Notes: a model not told the origin generated them from the sequence alone. DNA of 64,000 nt from Candidatus Obscuribacterales bacterium (GCA_019746975.1 JAIERK010000117.1:1-64000); one strand, 5' to 3'. Positions 7,768-17,017 are shown, counted from the stretch's first letter. Made by a program: numbers and translations.

Positions 7768-8387
7768 TACTCTAACCAATACGGATCTCGTTTTGTGGAC
7801 GTCATCCAAAAACGTCCCGTACTGGCATGATAAGATCTCCGGTCTGACCACCCTCTGTCACCTTTATAGACTTTGGCTGCAGGTCGCATCCGCCAGCTAA
7901 TACTAACTACGGTACCATTCGACTTTCGATGTGGGGAGCAGGTGATAGACATTTCTTGTCTTCCCTGAGTGGCATTCAGGAAAAATTGGGTGCCACCCTT
8001 GTTAATTTGAGCCAGCGCCTTCTCCGCAGGCTGCGTCACAATCCAACCGGCGCGCGTAAGGGCCGAATTGTAGAAATCGAAAACAGTCTTAGAAGTGTCC
8101 TTCGTAATAATCATGGCAACTGCGGTTGGTGGGCCTTTCGTTGAATGTTCAAATGTGGACTGAAGAACATTGCTAGGATACTTAGGCACGGGGAAATTTG
8201 ACGGCCATGTCTGATCAAACGAAACACCAAAAGACTGTCTAAAAAAATTGGCGCGGTTCTCCGGAGTGCTGAAAGCGGCTTTCATCGCTTCGATTGTTGC
8301 AGGATCAGCCTTCGTGTTTTGTCCAATCGCGGGCGCGCAAAGAAGCAAACTTATTGAAATACTAAACAACACCACTCGCAGTCGCAT
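7749..8387 (-). CDS. secreted protein, last gene of the pseudopilin cluster, unknown function
   Basis: 212 residues with a signal peptide (MRLRVVLFSISISLLLCAPA). The mature part contains KTVFDFYNSALTRAGWIV, a pattern seen in small secreted domains of unknown function with alternating strands (STKGPPTAVAMIITKD, TVVSISWRMRP). The ATG at 8387 is chosen because it starts exactly at the signal peptide. The frame is open further upstream, but there it overlaps the previous gene. It starts 12 bases after the TadG-like gene stop, so it is probably in the same operon and acts outside the cytoplasm with the pseudopilins. No known family is claimed. Confidence 0.72.
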   Translation of the reverse strand: MRLRVVLFSISISLLLCAPAIGQNTKADPATIEAMKAAFSTPENRANFFRQSFGVSFDQTWPSNFPVPKYPSNVLQSTFEHSTKGPPTAVAMIITKDTSKTVFDFYNSALTRAGWIVTQPAEKALAQINKGGTQFFLNATQGRQEMSITCSPHRKSNGTVVSISWRMRPAAKVYKGDRGWSDRRSYHASTGRFWMTSTKRDPYWLEYQASLC

Positions 8388-8398
8388 AAGTTCTGACC

Positions 8399-10168
8399 TC
8401 AAAAAATAAATATGATTTTCAAAACATCCGGCAGCGCACAAGCAAACGAATAAACTGAGGTGCCACGTTTTACCCTGAGCTCTCCAAGGCATGAGTTGTA
8501 ACCAGACCCAGGAGTCCAAAATATATTCTTGGTCCACTTACCCCAGCCGACCGGAGGGACGAGAAAGAATCCCGGCAACGGTTCTGCATCGACAATGTTA
8601 AGAAGTGGTGCCATACAGCTGGAATCTACGAGCTGTTTTTCCAGTCCATCGGGCTTATTGTCCTGATAAAGCACCAACCACGGTGCCTTCAGCATTGCGA
8701 GATCCTTCGGCATCACTTCCAACTTTTTGCCATCAGGACTGAACAGAATGTACTCGTTCTGATCTCCATAGAGGTAAATTATGGTCATGAAATCGTCCAA
8801 GCACGCATGCAGATCGGCAGGAGTGATGACCCTTCCGGGAACTGAAATCATCTCATTGGCACGATTGAGCAAGTAGGTTTCGGAAGTCAGATTACCTTCG
8901 CCAGGTGCAGCAAAAATAATGTCATCCAAAGTTTTCCCGAGAACATCGAATCCAACTTCTACGTCATCTCCAGCCTTCACCATGGCACAAAACATGCCAC
9001 CCAATGGCATTGCTGGACCGGTTTGCGATTTCGGCACGTCTTTGATTTTGTATTCCTGAGGATCACCATACTCCACCGGCTCAGGAGGTATCGGTGGAAC
9101 GGTCGGGAAGAAAAACCAGTGTGTCTCCATCTTATCGATTTTAATCCGCACAAAGGAGTGCGGCATCGACATTTTGTAGGTCTTACCAGGATTAGCGAGC
9201 ACCCATGATGTGGCCTTCAATGTTTTGTCGTTTGATTTCGAGCCCCTGACGACCCCTTCACCGGACCAGGCATTTGGAATAGGTTTTTCCCATTCGCCTA
9301 TCGGTTTTGCACCATTAGTGAAGGCATTAAATTCATTGCCTGACACCATATGTGTCTTCTCGCCGTAGACGAACGGAACTTGCCAGAACGTATGTCCTGT
9401 AAGCTCAATCGGAGTAAATCCCGGTAAGAACCACAAGTCTTTTCCTGATTCAGGGACTTGAGTTCGGGTAGATTTGATCAACAAACCTGGAGAGTCGTAC
9501 TCTGGTGGCAGTCCGTAAGGAGGTGGTGCGACAGTGATGTTACTCTCGCGCCCGCGCTGCATCAACGAGGTCTGCCAATTCTTTCCTGCCATCGCGGTTA
9601 CATTCGCACTAGCCGACAGCATCCGAACAGAATTTCGAGTCGTCAAATCGTTGAAGTACTTGTGTAAATCATCAACGTCAGTGAGTTTTTTTGCGAGACG
9701 ATCACTGACTTCTTTGGCGCCTTTGTAAGCTTGTTCTGCATTTTTCGGACCAGTCCCGCCGATTTGGTCCTTCTCCGCAGCGTCTGCATTTATGCCGATA
9801 AGCATTGACTTCGCCCAGACGCGGTTGATGCGGCTAAGATTGATAGATGGAAGCGATGTCAGATTTTTTGGACTGATGATGAAAGGACTGCTTTCGTTAT
9901 CATCCGACGCTACATCAAGAAAAATCAACTCATTTTCAGTTGGCAGCAACGGCACACTGGCAGACTCGAGCACCTTTTTGCCGACATTCAACATGCCGCT
10001 ATCCACGCGGTCCTTGGTCTCCTTCTGGGCACCCATCAACATGGACAGACCTACGAATAGAAGTCCAACAATGATGATGACGAACAGTAGCCACAAACCA
10101 ATCGCAGTCGTGGAGCCGCTGTTCTTACGACAGCACTGCCGGTGATATCTGTGGAAAGTTGTCTTCAT
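8399..10168 (-). CDS. TadG-like pilus-assembly/pseudopilin-related protein
   Basis: About 589 residues. The N-terminus has a basic stretch and then one hydrophobic segment (AIGLWLLFVIIIVGLLFVGL) next to a Ser/Thr/Gly-rich start, the arrangement of TadE/TadG-like proteins of Flp/Tad pili. The long remainder is extracytoplasmic, Pro-rich in the middle and unlike any domain I know. The ATG at 10168 is preceded by TTGAGGAAT, a usable ribosome binding site made of the very bases that could be read as an alternative TTG start at 10177. It follows two other single-helix pseudopilin-like genes on the same strand, which supports the Tad assignment. Exact function is unknown. Confidence 0.65.
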   Translation of the reverse strand: MKTTFHRYHRQCCRKNSGSTTAIGLWLLFVIIIVGLLFVGLSMLMGAQKETKDRVDSGMLNVGKKVLESASVPLLPTENELIFLDVASDDNESSPFIISPKNLTSLPSINLSRINRVWAKSMLIGINADAAEKDQIGGTGPKNAEQAYKGAKEVSDRLAKKLTDVDDLHKYFNDLTTRNSVRMLSASANVTAMAGKNWQTSLMQRGRESNITVAPPPYGLPPEYDSPGLLIKSTRTQVPESGKDLWFLPGFTPIELTGHTFWQVPFVYGEKTHMVSGNEFNAFTNGAKPIGEWEKPIPNAWSGEGVVRGSKSNDKTLKATSWVLANPGKTYKMSMPHSFVRIKIDKMETHWFFFPTVPPIPPEPVEYGDPQEYKIKDVPKSQTGPAMPLGGMFCAMVKAGDDVEVGFDVLGKTLDDIIFAAPGEGNLTSETYLLNRANEMISVPGRVITPADLHACLDDFMTIIYLYGDQNEYILFSPDGKKLEVMPKDLAMLKAPWLVLYQDNKPDGLEKQLVDSSCMAPLLNIVDAEPLPGFFLVPPVGWGKWTKNIFWTPGSGYNSCLGELRVKRGTSVYSFACALPDVLKIIFIF

Positions 10169-10173
10169 ATTCC

Positions 10174-10572
10174 TCAATCCGCTGACGCTACTATCGGCTC
10201 AGTGTCTTGCCCAACGAACTCATACTCGCTCGCGATCCCAAACACCGGCACCGGTAACTTCACAACCATGCGGGTGTTGCATGTTACTACATCATTGTCC
10301 ACATAATTCACTTTTTCTAGAACAAGGCGACTGACGTAAGGCGGACATCTCATTGTGCTCAACGCTTTTTTCGCTGCGTCTTTTGCTTTGTCGGAACTCT
10401 TCTGATTGGCAGCCGCTCGGGCAGCATTTTTAACGGCAGTATCATTAAGGCTATTAGCCAGAACAAGGAAAATCATATCGACCAAAGCCATCACGACAAG
10501 AACGATTACAATGCCCATGCAAATCGACTCGACCAAACCAGAACCTTCATTATCGCGTCGTTTCCTCATCAA
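10174..10572 (-). CDS. TadE-like pseudopilin
   Basis: 132 residues. A short basic N-terminus (MMRKRRDNEGSGLVES) is followed by a single helix (ICMGIVIVLVVMALVDMIFLVLANSL). The Glu at position 15 near the start of the helix is typical of the TadE/Flp class of type IV-like pilins processed by prepilin peptidases. After the helix comes an Ala/Lys-rich region (NAARAAANQKSSDKAKDAAKKAL), as in TadE proteins, then a small beta-type domain. It sits between two similar genes on the same strand and its stop is next to the ribosome binding site of the following gene, so expression is likely coupled. Confidence 0.75.
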   Translation of the reverse strand: MMRKRRDNEGSGLVESICMGIVIVLVVMALVDMIFLVLANSLNDTAVKNAARAAANQKSSDKAKDAAKKALSTMRCPPYVSRLVLEKVNYVDNDVVTCNTRMVVKLPVPVFGIASEYEFVGQDTEPIVASAD

Positions 10573-10605
10573 AAGTCTTTGGTATACATTGGGGATCTCA
10601 TCGAG

Positions 10606-11148
10606 TTACTTCGTCGGTCCAGCATTATCCGGATCTTCCATCTGGCACTCAGAGCTGGCGAAAAATAGCATGGCATCATTCAATCCGGCAATTTTCACTC
10701 CAGGAAATGGTATCGAAAGAAACGGAAGACATGACACTGAAGTCTTGACAGTGATTATTTTTTCAGTGTTCTTGTCGTCGATTTGCGCGCCGTCTTTGTA
10801 TTCGATTTCTGTCTTTACCGGACCGTTGACCTTTAAGAATCGCCCCATTGGACCGTTAAGCCACTGGTCGACGATCCCCTTCCGCACAGCCCCGTTGGGG
10901 TCCATCACCTGATCGGAGGGCAATAGTGCTGCTTCGTGGGCTTGATTGTAATTGAGCACCATAACCATGCCGTAGTCAAAACAAAGACTCAACAAATCAA
11001 GTAAGGGAAAGAACAGACAGATGAGCAACAACAGCAGCGCTGGACCAAACTCAGCAATCGAGGTTGCACCGCAGTCGCGACGTCGACTTCGATGTATCTT
11101 CTGCAATTCTATCGGCTGAGCGCTCAACAGACGCTCCCTCCTGGTCAT
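10606..11148 (-). CDS. TadE-like pseudopilin
   Basis: 180 residues from the ATG at 11148. It has the TadE layout: a basic start with GATSIAEFGPALLLLLICLF, where the Glu is five residues after GA, a hydrophobic helix running into FPLLDLLSLCFDYGMVMVLN, then a NQAHEAALL segment typical of pseudopilins and a beta-type domain with Cys residues. A start at 11193 is possible but would add 15 residues without leader character and would overlap the TATAAT of the divergent promoter, so the internal ATG is preferred. First gene of a four-gene minus-strand cluster ending at 7749. No pilus ATPase or secretin is present here. Confidence 0.72.
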   Translation of the reverse strand: MTRRERLLSAQPIELQKIHRSRRRDCGATSIAEFGPALLLLLICLFFPLLDLLSLCFDYGMVMVLNYNQAHEAALLPSDQVMDPNGAVRKGIVDQWLNGPMGRFLKVNGPVKTEIEYKDGAQIDDKNTEKIITVKTSVSCLPFLSIPFPGVKIAGLNDAMLFFASSECQMEDPDNAGPTK

Positions 11149-11169
11149 TTGCCCATGGCAATAACGAAC

Positions 11170-11204
11170 TTGGGCTGTTTGATAGTATCGCATAAAAGTA
11201 TAAT
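11170..11204 (+). promoter_or_regulatory. candidate promoter with perfect TATAAT
   Basis: TATAAT at 11199-11204 lies 31 bases before the ATG at 11235. The -35 region is poor (CTGTTT at 11175-11180, 18 bases away). AAGGGG just before the ATG is the ribosome binding site. Confidence 0.4.
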
Positions 11205-11234
11205 AGGGGATAGCGTTAAGTTTTAAGGGGTTTT

Positions 11235-12425
11235 ATGAGCACCGACAAGGATGAGTCGACGTCAAAACCGGAGCAAAAGGTTCGCGCAAGACGCCTTGCC
11301 AGAACGCTTGAGAGCTTCAATCCAGAAAACCTGGCAAAGAAATTGGCGGAAGCAGTAGGTAAAGCGCCCGATAAAAGCAGCACCAAGAGCGGCGCGGATC
11401 AATCTTCATCAAGCAGTCAGCTAGAACCAATCGCGAAGACTCTGCTTGAAAGCGAAATGCCGATAGACATGGGCCAGGCATTGTCTCCAAAGCCGCACAC
11501 GAAATCCTCACCAAAACAACCCTCGATGAAGGCTTCAGAAAAATCAATAAAGAAGCCAATATTCAAGACACCAGAGCAAATATCCTCTAAGAAGACGACC
11601 GGCAAGTCGATCAAACGAGTCGCCAAAACAATGCTTGGTACTGGTTCTGACGTCGCACCTCCCGCGAAGAAATCGTCGTCACCAATCAGAAATCCGGATA
11701 GTGGCAGCCTGGCAAAACAACGTCCATCCCAACAGTTCGTTGCAAAAACGCTGCTGGACAGGAACATGATTATCGAAGCGAGCGCGCGTTTTAGCGCTAG
11801 AAAAATAGAAAGATTAGAAAAAGTGGTTGCACAGCGGCTGTTGGAGCCAACCAAGCAGATTACTCCTGTCACTGCAAAGAAAAAAATTGCCGGGTGTCCT
11901 TTTAGTTGGGACGACGATGAAGGCACGGATCGCTTAAAGATATGCACCACATGCCAATCAAATGTCTACGATTTTGAAGATGTCGACGAAGCAGAAGCGA
12001 AGACCATCATTTTCAAACGAGAGAATCGCAAAACTTTCGTGTTGTACGAGCGTCAAGACGGAAAGTTCATGACGTCAGCCTGCCCAGTGGCATCAAAACG
12101 CAGTAAAAAGAAGGTTATGACTATCGCCGCGACAATCCTCGTGGTGGTAATGATTGGAACATGTTTTGCCTTGATGCCACCACAACAGCAACGTTCGGAT
12201 TCAGCCTACCAATCTTCGTCGACGGAACCAGATACGGTGCACAGCCCGGCCAAGTATACGGGTACGTCAAGACCAACAACGCCTTCATCTGCGAATTCTA
12301 AGAGCGGTCACTCCAAGTACAACACCGAGAAAATTGTCATTGGCAAAGACGCAGCGAAATCCAGCCAAAAGGAAGAGCCAGCTTTCACCGAAGCAGAAGA
12401 AAGGGGCGAGTTCTGGCGCTTCTAG
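11235..12425 (+). CDS. membrane-anchored low-complexity protein with a four-cysteine domain and AKTLL repeats
   Basis: 396 residues. The N-terminal 190 residues are Ser/Lys/Pro-rich and carry a repeated short motif: LARTLESFN (21), IAKTLLESEM (66), VAKTMLGTG (129) and VAKTLLDRN (169). A compact domain follows with C221, C237, C240 and C283 (CPFSWDDDEG, RLKICTTCQSNVYDFE, DEAEAKTIIF, DGKFMTSACP). It resembles a small domain common in Bacteroidetes and other proteins with the pattern C-x-W … R-x-C-x2-C-x3-V-Y-D … E-A … C-P. A transmembrane helix lies at about 294-314, and a Ser/Thr-rich tail ends in GEFWRF. The function is unknown. The Cys domain may bind metal or be redox-active. Confidence 0.7.
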   Translation: MSTDKDESTSKPEQKVRARRLARTLESFNPENLAKKLAEAVGKAPDKSSTKSGADQSSSSSQLEPIAKTLLESEMPIDMGQALSPKPHTKSSPKQPSMKASEKSIKKPIFKTPEQISSKKTTGKSIKRVAKTMLGTGSDVAPPAKKSSSPIRNPDSGSLAKQRPSQQFVAKTLLDRNMIIEASARFSARKIERLEKVVAQRLLEPTKQITPVTAKKKIAGCPFSWDDDEGTDRLKICTTCQSNVYDFEDVDEAEAKTIIFKRENRKTFVLYERQDGKFMTSACPVASKRSKKKVMTIAATILVVVMIGTCFALMPPQQQRSDSAYQSSSTEPDTVHSPAKYTGTSRPTTPSSANSKSGHSKYNTEKIVIGKDAAKSSQKEEPAFTEAEERGEFWRF

Positions 12426-12660
12426 ATACGTTTCAAAAATTCGCCTCTCGAGAAAACTCGACAAAAAAGTAGAAAGATGGGGGCTCAACCATTCCACCCG
12501 TCTTATCTACCTCTATCATCGTCTGCAGGAGTGGGCTTTAAACCCCAAAGGAAAGCCGAACAGCGATTTTGTTATTGCGATGACGAAGAGAGAATTCGAA
12601 CCGGCACCCTCTGAGTTGCCTCTCCAATTCATATGGAAAGGGATTTATGTAGTGCCCTAG
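12334..12660 (+). CDS. possible small basic protein overlapping the previous gene
   Basis: A frame of up to 108 codons from a TTG inside the preceding gene to a TAG at 12658-12660. Beyond the overlap it reads LSRKLDKKVERWGLNHSTRL and ends PLQFIWKGIYVVP, which looks protein-like: basic and helical, then an aromatic strand. No start codon is convincing and no family is recognised. It may be a real small gene, a relic, or a frame extension of its upstream neighbour. Confidence 0.3.
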   Translation: MSLAKTQRNPAKRKSQLSPKQKKGASSGASRYVSKIRLSRKLDKKVERWGLNHSTRLIYLYHRLQEWALNPKGKPNSDFVIAMTKREFEPAPSELPLQFIWKGIYVVP

Positions 12661-12813
12661 AAACTTTTTTGTATCGGATTCAAACTAGTCGTACGAATAT
12701 CCGGCAAAGAATATTCGTAAGCCAGTCTCGAAACATTCGGCGCACCACCGCATATGCCATCAAGTTTTAAATCTATCGACGATATACGCGCTAATTCAAA
12801 AATGCCGCGCAGT

Positions 12814-13248
12814 TTAGCCCAGAGATTTGATCAATGCATCGACCTCACTTTCGATCTTAGCCAAAGCAATATCTGGCGAGACGAACTCAATATCGGCTAC
12901 TTCCCAATATGTGATTTGTTGCATCCAGTCGGGGTGTCGCTCGGTGACCATTGGATGGTGCTCACATTGACTCATAGCGATTATCAAGAATGCGGATTCG
13001 AAATCACCGATGGCTACTGGCTTTGGAAACCTTATAGGATCCCCAAGCTCTATGCCTCTCAATCTCAAAGCTTCTATTGCGAAGCGCGAGATGGGACCAA
13101 TATTTTCAGTACCACGCTCAAGGGCTAGCGCGGCCGAATCGGAGAAATATGGAATGCTCAGTGCAGAAGCCTTGCGATTGAAAATCTCTTCGGCAAATCT
13201 GCTGCGGTAGTAGTTACCGGTGCAAAGGAATAGAATTTTCTTGTTCAT
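12814..13248 (-). CDS. low-molecular-weight protein-tyrosine phosphatase family protein
   Basis: 144 residues beginning MNKKILFLCTGNYYRSRFAE. This holds the phosphatase P-loop C-x5-R-S with catalytic Cys9 and Arg15, and Asn12 in the usual place. An Asp in YWEVADIEF (about residue 119) is a candidate general acid. The usual DPW/DPY motif is altered to ADI, so activity and specificity are uncertain. Members remove phosphate from tyrosine or, in the ArsC branch, reduce arsenate. The single Cys in the loop region argues against the Cys-rich arsenate reductase type. It is a single gene on its strand. Confidence 0.85.
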   Translation of the reverse strand: MNKKILFLCTGNYYRSRFAEEIFNRKASALSIPYFSDSAALALERGTENIGPISRFAIEALRLRGIELGDPIRFPKPVAIGDFESAFLIIAMSQCEHHPMVTERHPDWMQQITYWEVADIEFVSPDIALAKIESEVDALIKSLG

Positions 13249-13394
13249 AGGCTCAAAATAGTTACAATATAAGCATTATATATGCTTCGCTTTCCAGACT
13301 GGAAGCTTTTTCGTCCAAGACAGCTTGATGCGCTGAGCCGGCACCAAAACAAGGTATCTCAATAGAGATAGAGAGAGCTGGCGCGCAACTGCTA

Positions 13395-14138
13395 TTAGCC
13401 GCCGTGAAATTCCACCAGGTGCTCATCGGAATCGCAGATGGTACCATGGTGCCTGTACTGCGTATCAATGAAACCGATTCCCGGCACAAACTTCCGTATC
13501 TGATGATCGGGGCAAGTTCTGAAGGCAACCGTATATTCAGTTGTGCTCTGAGGAAAATGTACACCAGCAATCTCAGTCGACGCAGGCAGCGCGCGCGTCG
13601 ATTCAACGTACCAGCAGTACATATTGTCTTTTCGACCTGGCGTGCTCTCTTCGTCCCATTTGGTTCCGACCTTGCCCGGAAGGACCATCTGTAGACTGCT
13701 CTCTTCGGGTGTGTCGGGACGTTTTCCCGCGGCTACGAGGTTCTTCAGTTTGGACCACGTATCCAGTCGCTCTTCATCAGATAAGTCGTATTCATAATAC
13801 CGATTGTTATCGAAAACGAGGCGAACGTTATAGCTCACAGGCTCGCGCCCTGACAGATCTCTTCGCTCAATGAGCGAGGTATCAATACCGGGTCTTCGTA
13901 TGGCATCTATCACAGTAAGTTTTAACTTCGTTGTCACCGTCTGTGGAGCCTTCTCGTCCACCTGCTCGCGCGTGACGCTGTCGTATATCCAGTAGCTACC
14001 AATGCGACAAGGGACAATCTCGCCAGGCTCAGACGGGACGAAGGGATGAAACCACAAAAAGCCCATGACGCCCACAGCGGCCGCCACCAGCAACCGGCTA
14101 GGAAAGCGAAACGAGATCTTACTTATGGCTGTGGACAT
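13395..14138 (-). CDS. membrane-anchored exported protein, unknown function
   Basis: 247 residues. An N-terminal membrane anchor (about 14-32, LLVAAAVGVMGFLWF) is followed by an extracytoplasmic domain. It begins PCRIGSYWIYDS and has the alternating strand pattern and closing phrase (FVPGIGFIDTQYRHHGTICD) seen in secreted beta-rich proteins where a user value is compared with G-x-G-x-V/I strands. The layout is loosely like the protein at 25179-25883, but no family is claimed. Flanked by a gap of about 500 bases upstream. Confidence 0.68.
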   Translation of the reverse strand: MSTAISKISFRFPSRLLVAAAVGVMGFLWFHPFVPSEPGEIVPCRIGSYWIYDSVTREQVDEKAPQTVTTKLKLTVIDAIRRPGIDTSLIERRDLSGREPVSYNVRLVFDNNRYYEYDLSDEERLDTWSKLKNLVAAGKRPDTPEESSLQMVLPGKVGTKWDEESTPGRKDNMYCWYVESTRALPASTEIAGVHFPQSTTEYTVAFRTCPDHQIRKFVPGIGFIDTQYRHHGTICDSDEHLVEFHGG

Positions 14139-14650
14139 GGTTGTCTTCTAAATCTTCGGAATCGAGCGGCTATATATCCCACTATACTCGAATGCTCGAC
14201 CAATTTAGGAGGGCGGAGCAGGTTTTAACCGCTCTTTTACCAGATGCATCATGACCCTGACCCGCTGCTGACGGAATGTTCGTTTCCAGACCCACGAGCG
14301 AATTGCTTTCCGTTCCGAAAAGTCCATGCAACGGTTCTAAAGATGCAACCAGGCGCCAATTTTGGGTGCCACCCCTCACTGAACTGTTTGAGGAGTTCCG
14401 CACATCCATCAGCCTTTCTGGAAGCAATTCGAACGAACCTTGCTCTTCGCCGTGTCGGGACCCAGACCCTCCTAGAATGCTTCGTGCAATCGGTTGCACA
14501 ACGACCATCTTCTTGATTAACAATAAAAACAATAATCGTTCGAGACTCGACGTCTGCGATTTCGTGTCCCGGAGCCATCTAGATAGCAACTTCGTCAAGT
14601 CAAGATACGAGACCGTATATAATACCTCCTGCCAAATACGGAAGAATTCA
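14139..14650. other. intergenic region between divergent genes
   Basis: 512 bases between the divergent genes at 13395 and 14651. Frames are open on both strands here but none has protein-like composition or a ribosome binding site. Promoters for both neighbours must lie here. No strong consensus pair was found. Confidence 0.4.
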
Positions 14651-16504
14651 ATGTTCTCAAGCAGCCGATTGCAAGAAGTCGCCAAGTTAAAATGCGCCGC
14701 CATCTTCATGTGGACGGCAATAGTAATGTTGTTCGTATCGCCCGCCATCGCCGGCGATACCAGCTCGGATCGAGAGGCCATTCCACAGGCTATAGTCAAT
14801 CTAGACCTGTGCACACTTGCGTATCAGTTTTACCATCAATCAATCTGCTTGCCTCTAGATCCCTGGTACGACATCATGTCCCGCGTCGGCAGCGACCGAC
14901 GCGACAACATTTGCCGTTTTACACATGAGTACGCCAACAGACTCGGCAGCTTAGCGACGAACGACGATACGCAAGCACAGGGATTTTACAGCGGACCAAA
15001 CGCCGCCCGTCGCTGGGGAAATAGTAATCTCAATCTCGATCCTATATTGACGAACTACAGGCGTATCGATGCACGAACCCCGACATTCAATCGGGACGGA
15101 GAGAGGCTCCTCGCAGTACTCGCCCCTGCTTATATCACCAACAACATAAAAATGATTGAGGGCGTTCGCTATAGATCGAAGCCGACAAGCTTTCCATACA
15201 GCGACGTCGAGCGCTTTCAAATTCACCAGTATCCGAGCGGAGAGGATCACCTGATCGTATTCGAAGGTGGGACGGGAATCGCTAGCAACTCTGACCCGTC
15301 ATGGAGCCTTATGGGTTTCGTCCTGATGCAAAAAACATCTGAAGGTTACGATGCACACATTGTCTTTCGCGGAAGCCGGAGCGGTTCAGCTCTCAGCAAG
15401 ACGGTTTGGCGAGCGCAAGACATAATCGGAGATGCTAAAGGCAATCCTGACTGGATCACAGATCTTCGTAGCTCAAAGCAGGTTGCGCAACCATTGATCA
15501 GCAAAGTTGGCAAAGTAACCGAAGGATTTTCAGAGTCACTACCAACAATGCTCGGACCGATCACCGCTTGCTGCAAGTACCTTGAGCAGAAGTACCCGGC
15601 GCCAAAACACATCTACGTGACCGGCCATAGCCTGGGAGCTGGGCTGGCAAGCCAATTCGTCAGCGCATTGAAGCAGGGAAGCTATGGAGATCAATTACGT
15701 CAGGAAGTCAGAAGTTGGTCGTGGGACGATACAACGCTGATGGCTTATGCTCAGCCGATTCCCGGCGATCCCACTTGGGCAGCCAACTTTGATAAACTCG
15801 CACCGAACTCCGAGCATTATTGGGTGTCCGGGGATAGCGTAGTTGAAGCATCGTCCAACCGCATCGTTGGACTTTTGATTGACAAAGGCGAACACGTCGG
15901 CGTGCAGAAGAAGTTGAACGAAGTCGCTGAATGTTCAGACAACGTTCACGAAGTGTTCGTCATTCGAGCCGCCCTGCTCAGAGATTTGTCGGCACGCAAT
16001 GCCGCCTTATCGCAACAACTCGGCCGCGAAAACTGCTGGGCATACTATAGGAATTTTTCTAAGATGCTCGCGGGTCAACCGGAGAGCTACTTGTATCCAG
16101 GCGCGACAACTCCCAGCATCGTGACCGAAGACAATCTGCGAACGATTCTACAAAACTGCAATTTCGGCTCAGAGTTCGATCTTTGGCTGGAGCAAGTTTA
16201 CGCAAAAATGATTGCTGACAAAAGCAGCTACATTGGTTTCAAACTTCAGAGCACGCTCGATGAGAGGCAAAAGCTGGTCCTCGACATCGTTGAATCGATG
16301 AGAAAACCACCGATGAATGATGCAACCCAGGAGCTCGACAGCCTGGGTAACGAGATCAAGCTCATCGACGGAAACCTCGGACTGACCGATGAAGAGCAAT
16401 GGATTTCCTGCGGCATGATCCTCTCCCGTATCCAAAAATCGAAGCTGACGCTCAACGAACTCCTATCTAGAACAGAGATTAAGGAGTGCCTTGATTCGAT
16501 TTGA
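14651..16504 (+). CDS. secreted class 3 lipase-like alpha/beta hydrolase
   Basis: 617 residues from the ATG at 14651, which follows GGAAG by about 7 bases and begins a signal peptide (hydrophobic AAIFMWTAIVMLFVSPAIAG). The centre carries the Lipase_3 features: HIVFRGSRSG before the nucleophile elbow, then the elbow HIYVTGHSLGAGLASQF with catalytic Ser327. A later Asp/His pair is likely in WVSGDSVVE and GEHVGV. Such enzymes hydrolyse acylglycerols or phospholipids. The N-terminal 170 and C-terminal 180 residues are extra and unrecognised. The reading frame is open upstream to about 14276, but that stretch lacks a start with a ribosome binding site. Likely periplasmic or extracellular. Confidence 0.88.
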   Translation: MFSSSRLQEVAKLKCAAIFMWTAIVMLFVSPAIAGDTSSDREAIPQAIVNLDLCTLAYQFYHQSICLPLDPWYDIMSRVGSDRRDNICRFTHEYANRLGSLATNDDTQAQGFYSGPNAARRWGNSNLNLDPILTNYRRIDARTPTFNRDGERLLAVLAPAYITNNIKMIEGVRYRSKPTSFPYSDVERFQIHQYPSGEDHLIVFEGGTGIASNSDPSWSLMGFVLMQKTSEGYDAHIVFRGSRSGSALSKTVWRAQDIIGDAKGNPDWITDLRSSKQVAQPLISKVGKVTEGFSESLPTMLGPITACCKYLEQKYPAPKHIYVTGHSLGAGLASQFVSALKQGSYGDQLRQEVRSWSWDDTTLMAYAQPIPGDPTWAANFDKLAPNSEHYWVSGDSVVEASSNRIVGLLIDKGEHVGVQKKLNEVAECSDNVHEVFVIRAALLRDLSARNAALSQQLGRENCWAYYRNFSKMLAGQPESYLYPGATTPSIVTEDNLRTILQNCNFGSEFDLWLEQVYAKMIADKSSYIGFKLQSTLDERQKLVLDIVESMRKPPMNDATQELDSLGNEIKLIDGNLGLTDEEQWISCGMILSRIQKSKLTLNELLSRTEIKECLDSI

Positions 16505-16609
16505 GGGACTTCGACAGGTACCATTGCCGCAAGGCAGTGAGGAGCGTATCAAACGCCTCTTCGACTACTCCAAAATCCACGTCTTACCGACTCACTACCG
16601 AGGCTCTTC

Positions 16610-17017
16610 ATGCTTAAAGACTTCACTACTTTCTTGTTCAAAACGAATGCACTTGCTCTTGCAATTGGTGTCATTATTGGTGCCGCAACAAGCAAGGTAG
16701 TAACCGCTGTTGTCGACGATCTCCTTATGCCACCTATTGCGCTTGTGATGCCGCCAGGAGACTGGCGACAAGCACAGATCGAGCTATCCAAAGCAACAGA
16801 TGCAGATGGAAAGGTTACGGTTAACGCAATCAAGTACGGGCATTTCATTGGAGCTATCGTGGACTTCGTGATTATCTCGTTCGTTGTATATGCGATTACA
16901 AATAAACTGCTGCCGAAGGAAGCACCTCCTTCAACTAAAGCGTGCGATAGGTGTCTCGAGACTGTACCGACGGGAGCGACAAAGTGCAAGTTCTGCACAT
17001 CTGACCTCGTCGCATAA
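16610..17017 (+). CDS. mscL: large-conductance mechanosensitive channel MscL with C-terminal zinc ribbon
   Basis: 135 residues. The N-terminus LKDFTTFLFKTNALALAIGV and IGAATSKVVTAVVDDLLMPP form the pore-lining first helix of MscL. A second helix (FIGAIVDFVIISFVVYAIT) follows an extracellular loop. The tail CDRCLETVPTGATKCKFCTS has two CxxC pairs, a zinc ribbon replacing the usual helical bundle, as in many other bacterial MscL proteins. It opens under membrane tension and protects against osmotic downshock. Single gene. Confidence 0.95.
   Translation: MLKDFTTFLFKTNALALAIGVIIGAATSKVVTAVVDDLLMPPIALVMPPGDWRQAQIELSKATDADGKVTVNAIKYGHFIGAIVDFVIISFVVYAITNKLLPKEAPPSTKACDRCLETVPTGATKCKFCTSDLVA

Noticed and set aside
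12754..13128. Plus-strand frame of 124 codons
   Set aside because: It is antisense to the tyrosine phosphatase, whose motifs are clear. No ribosome binding site.
14182..14814. Minus-strand frame opposite the lipase start
   Set aside because: It overlaps the lipase signal peptide region and has no protein features.
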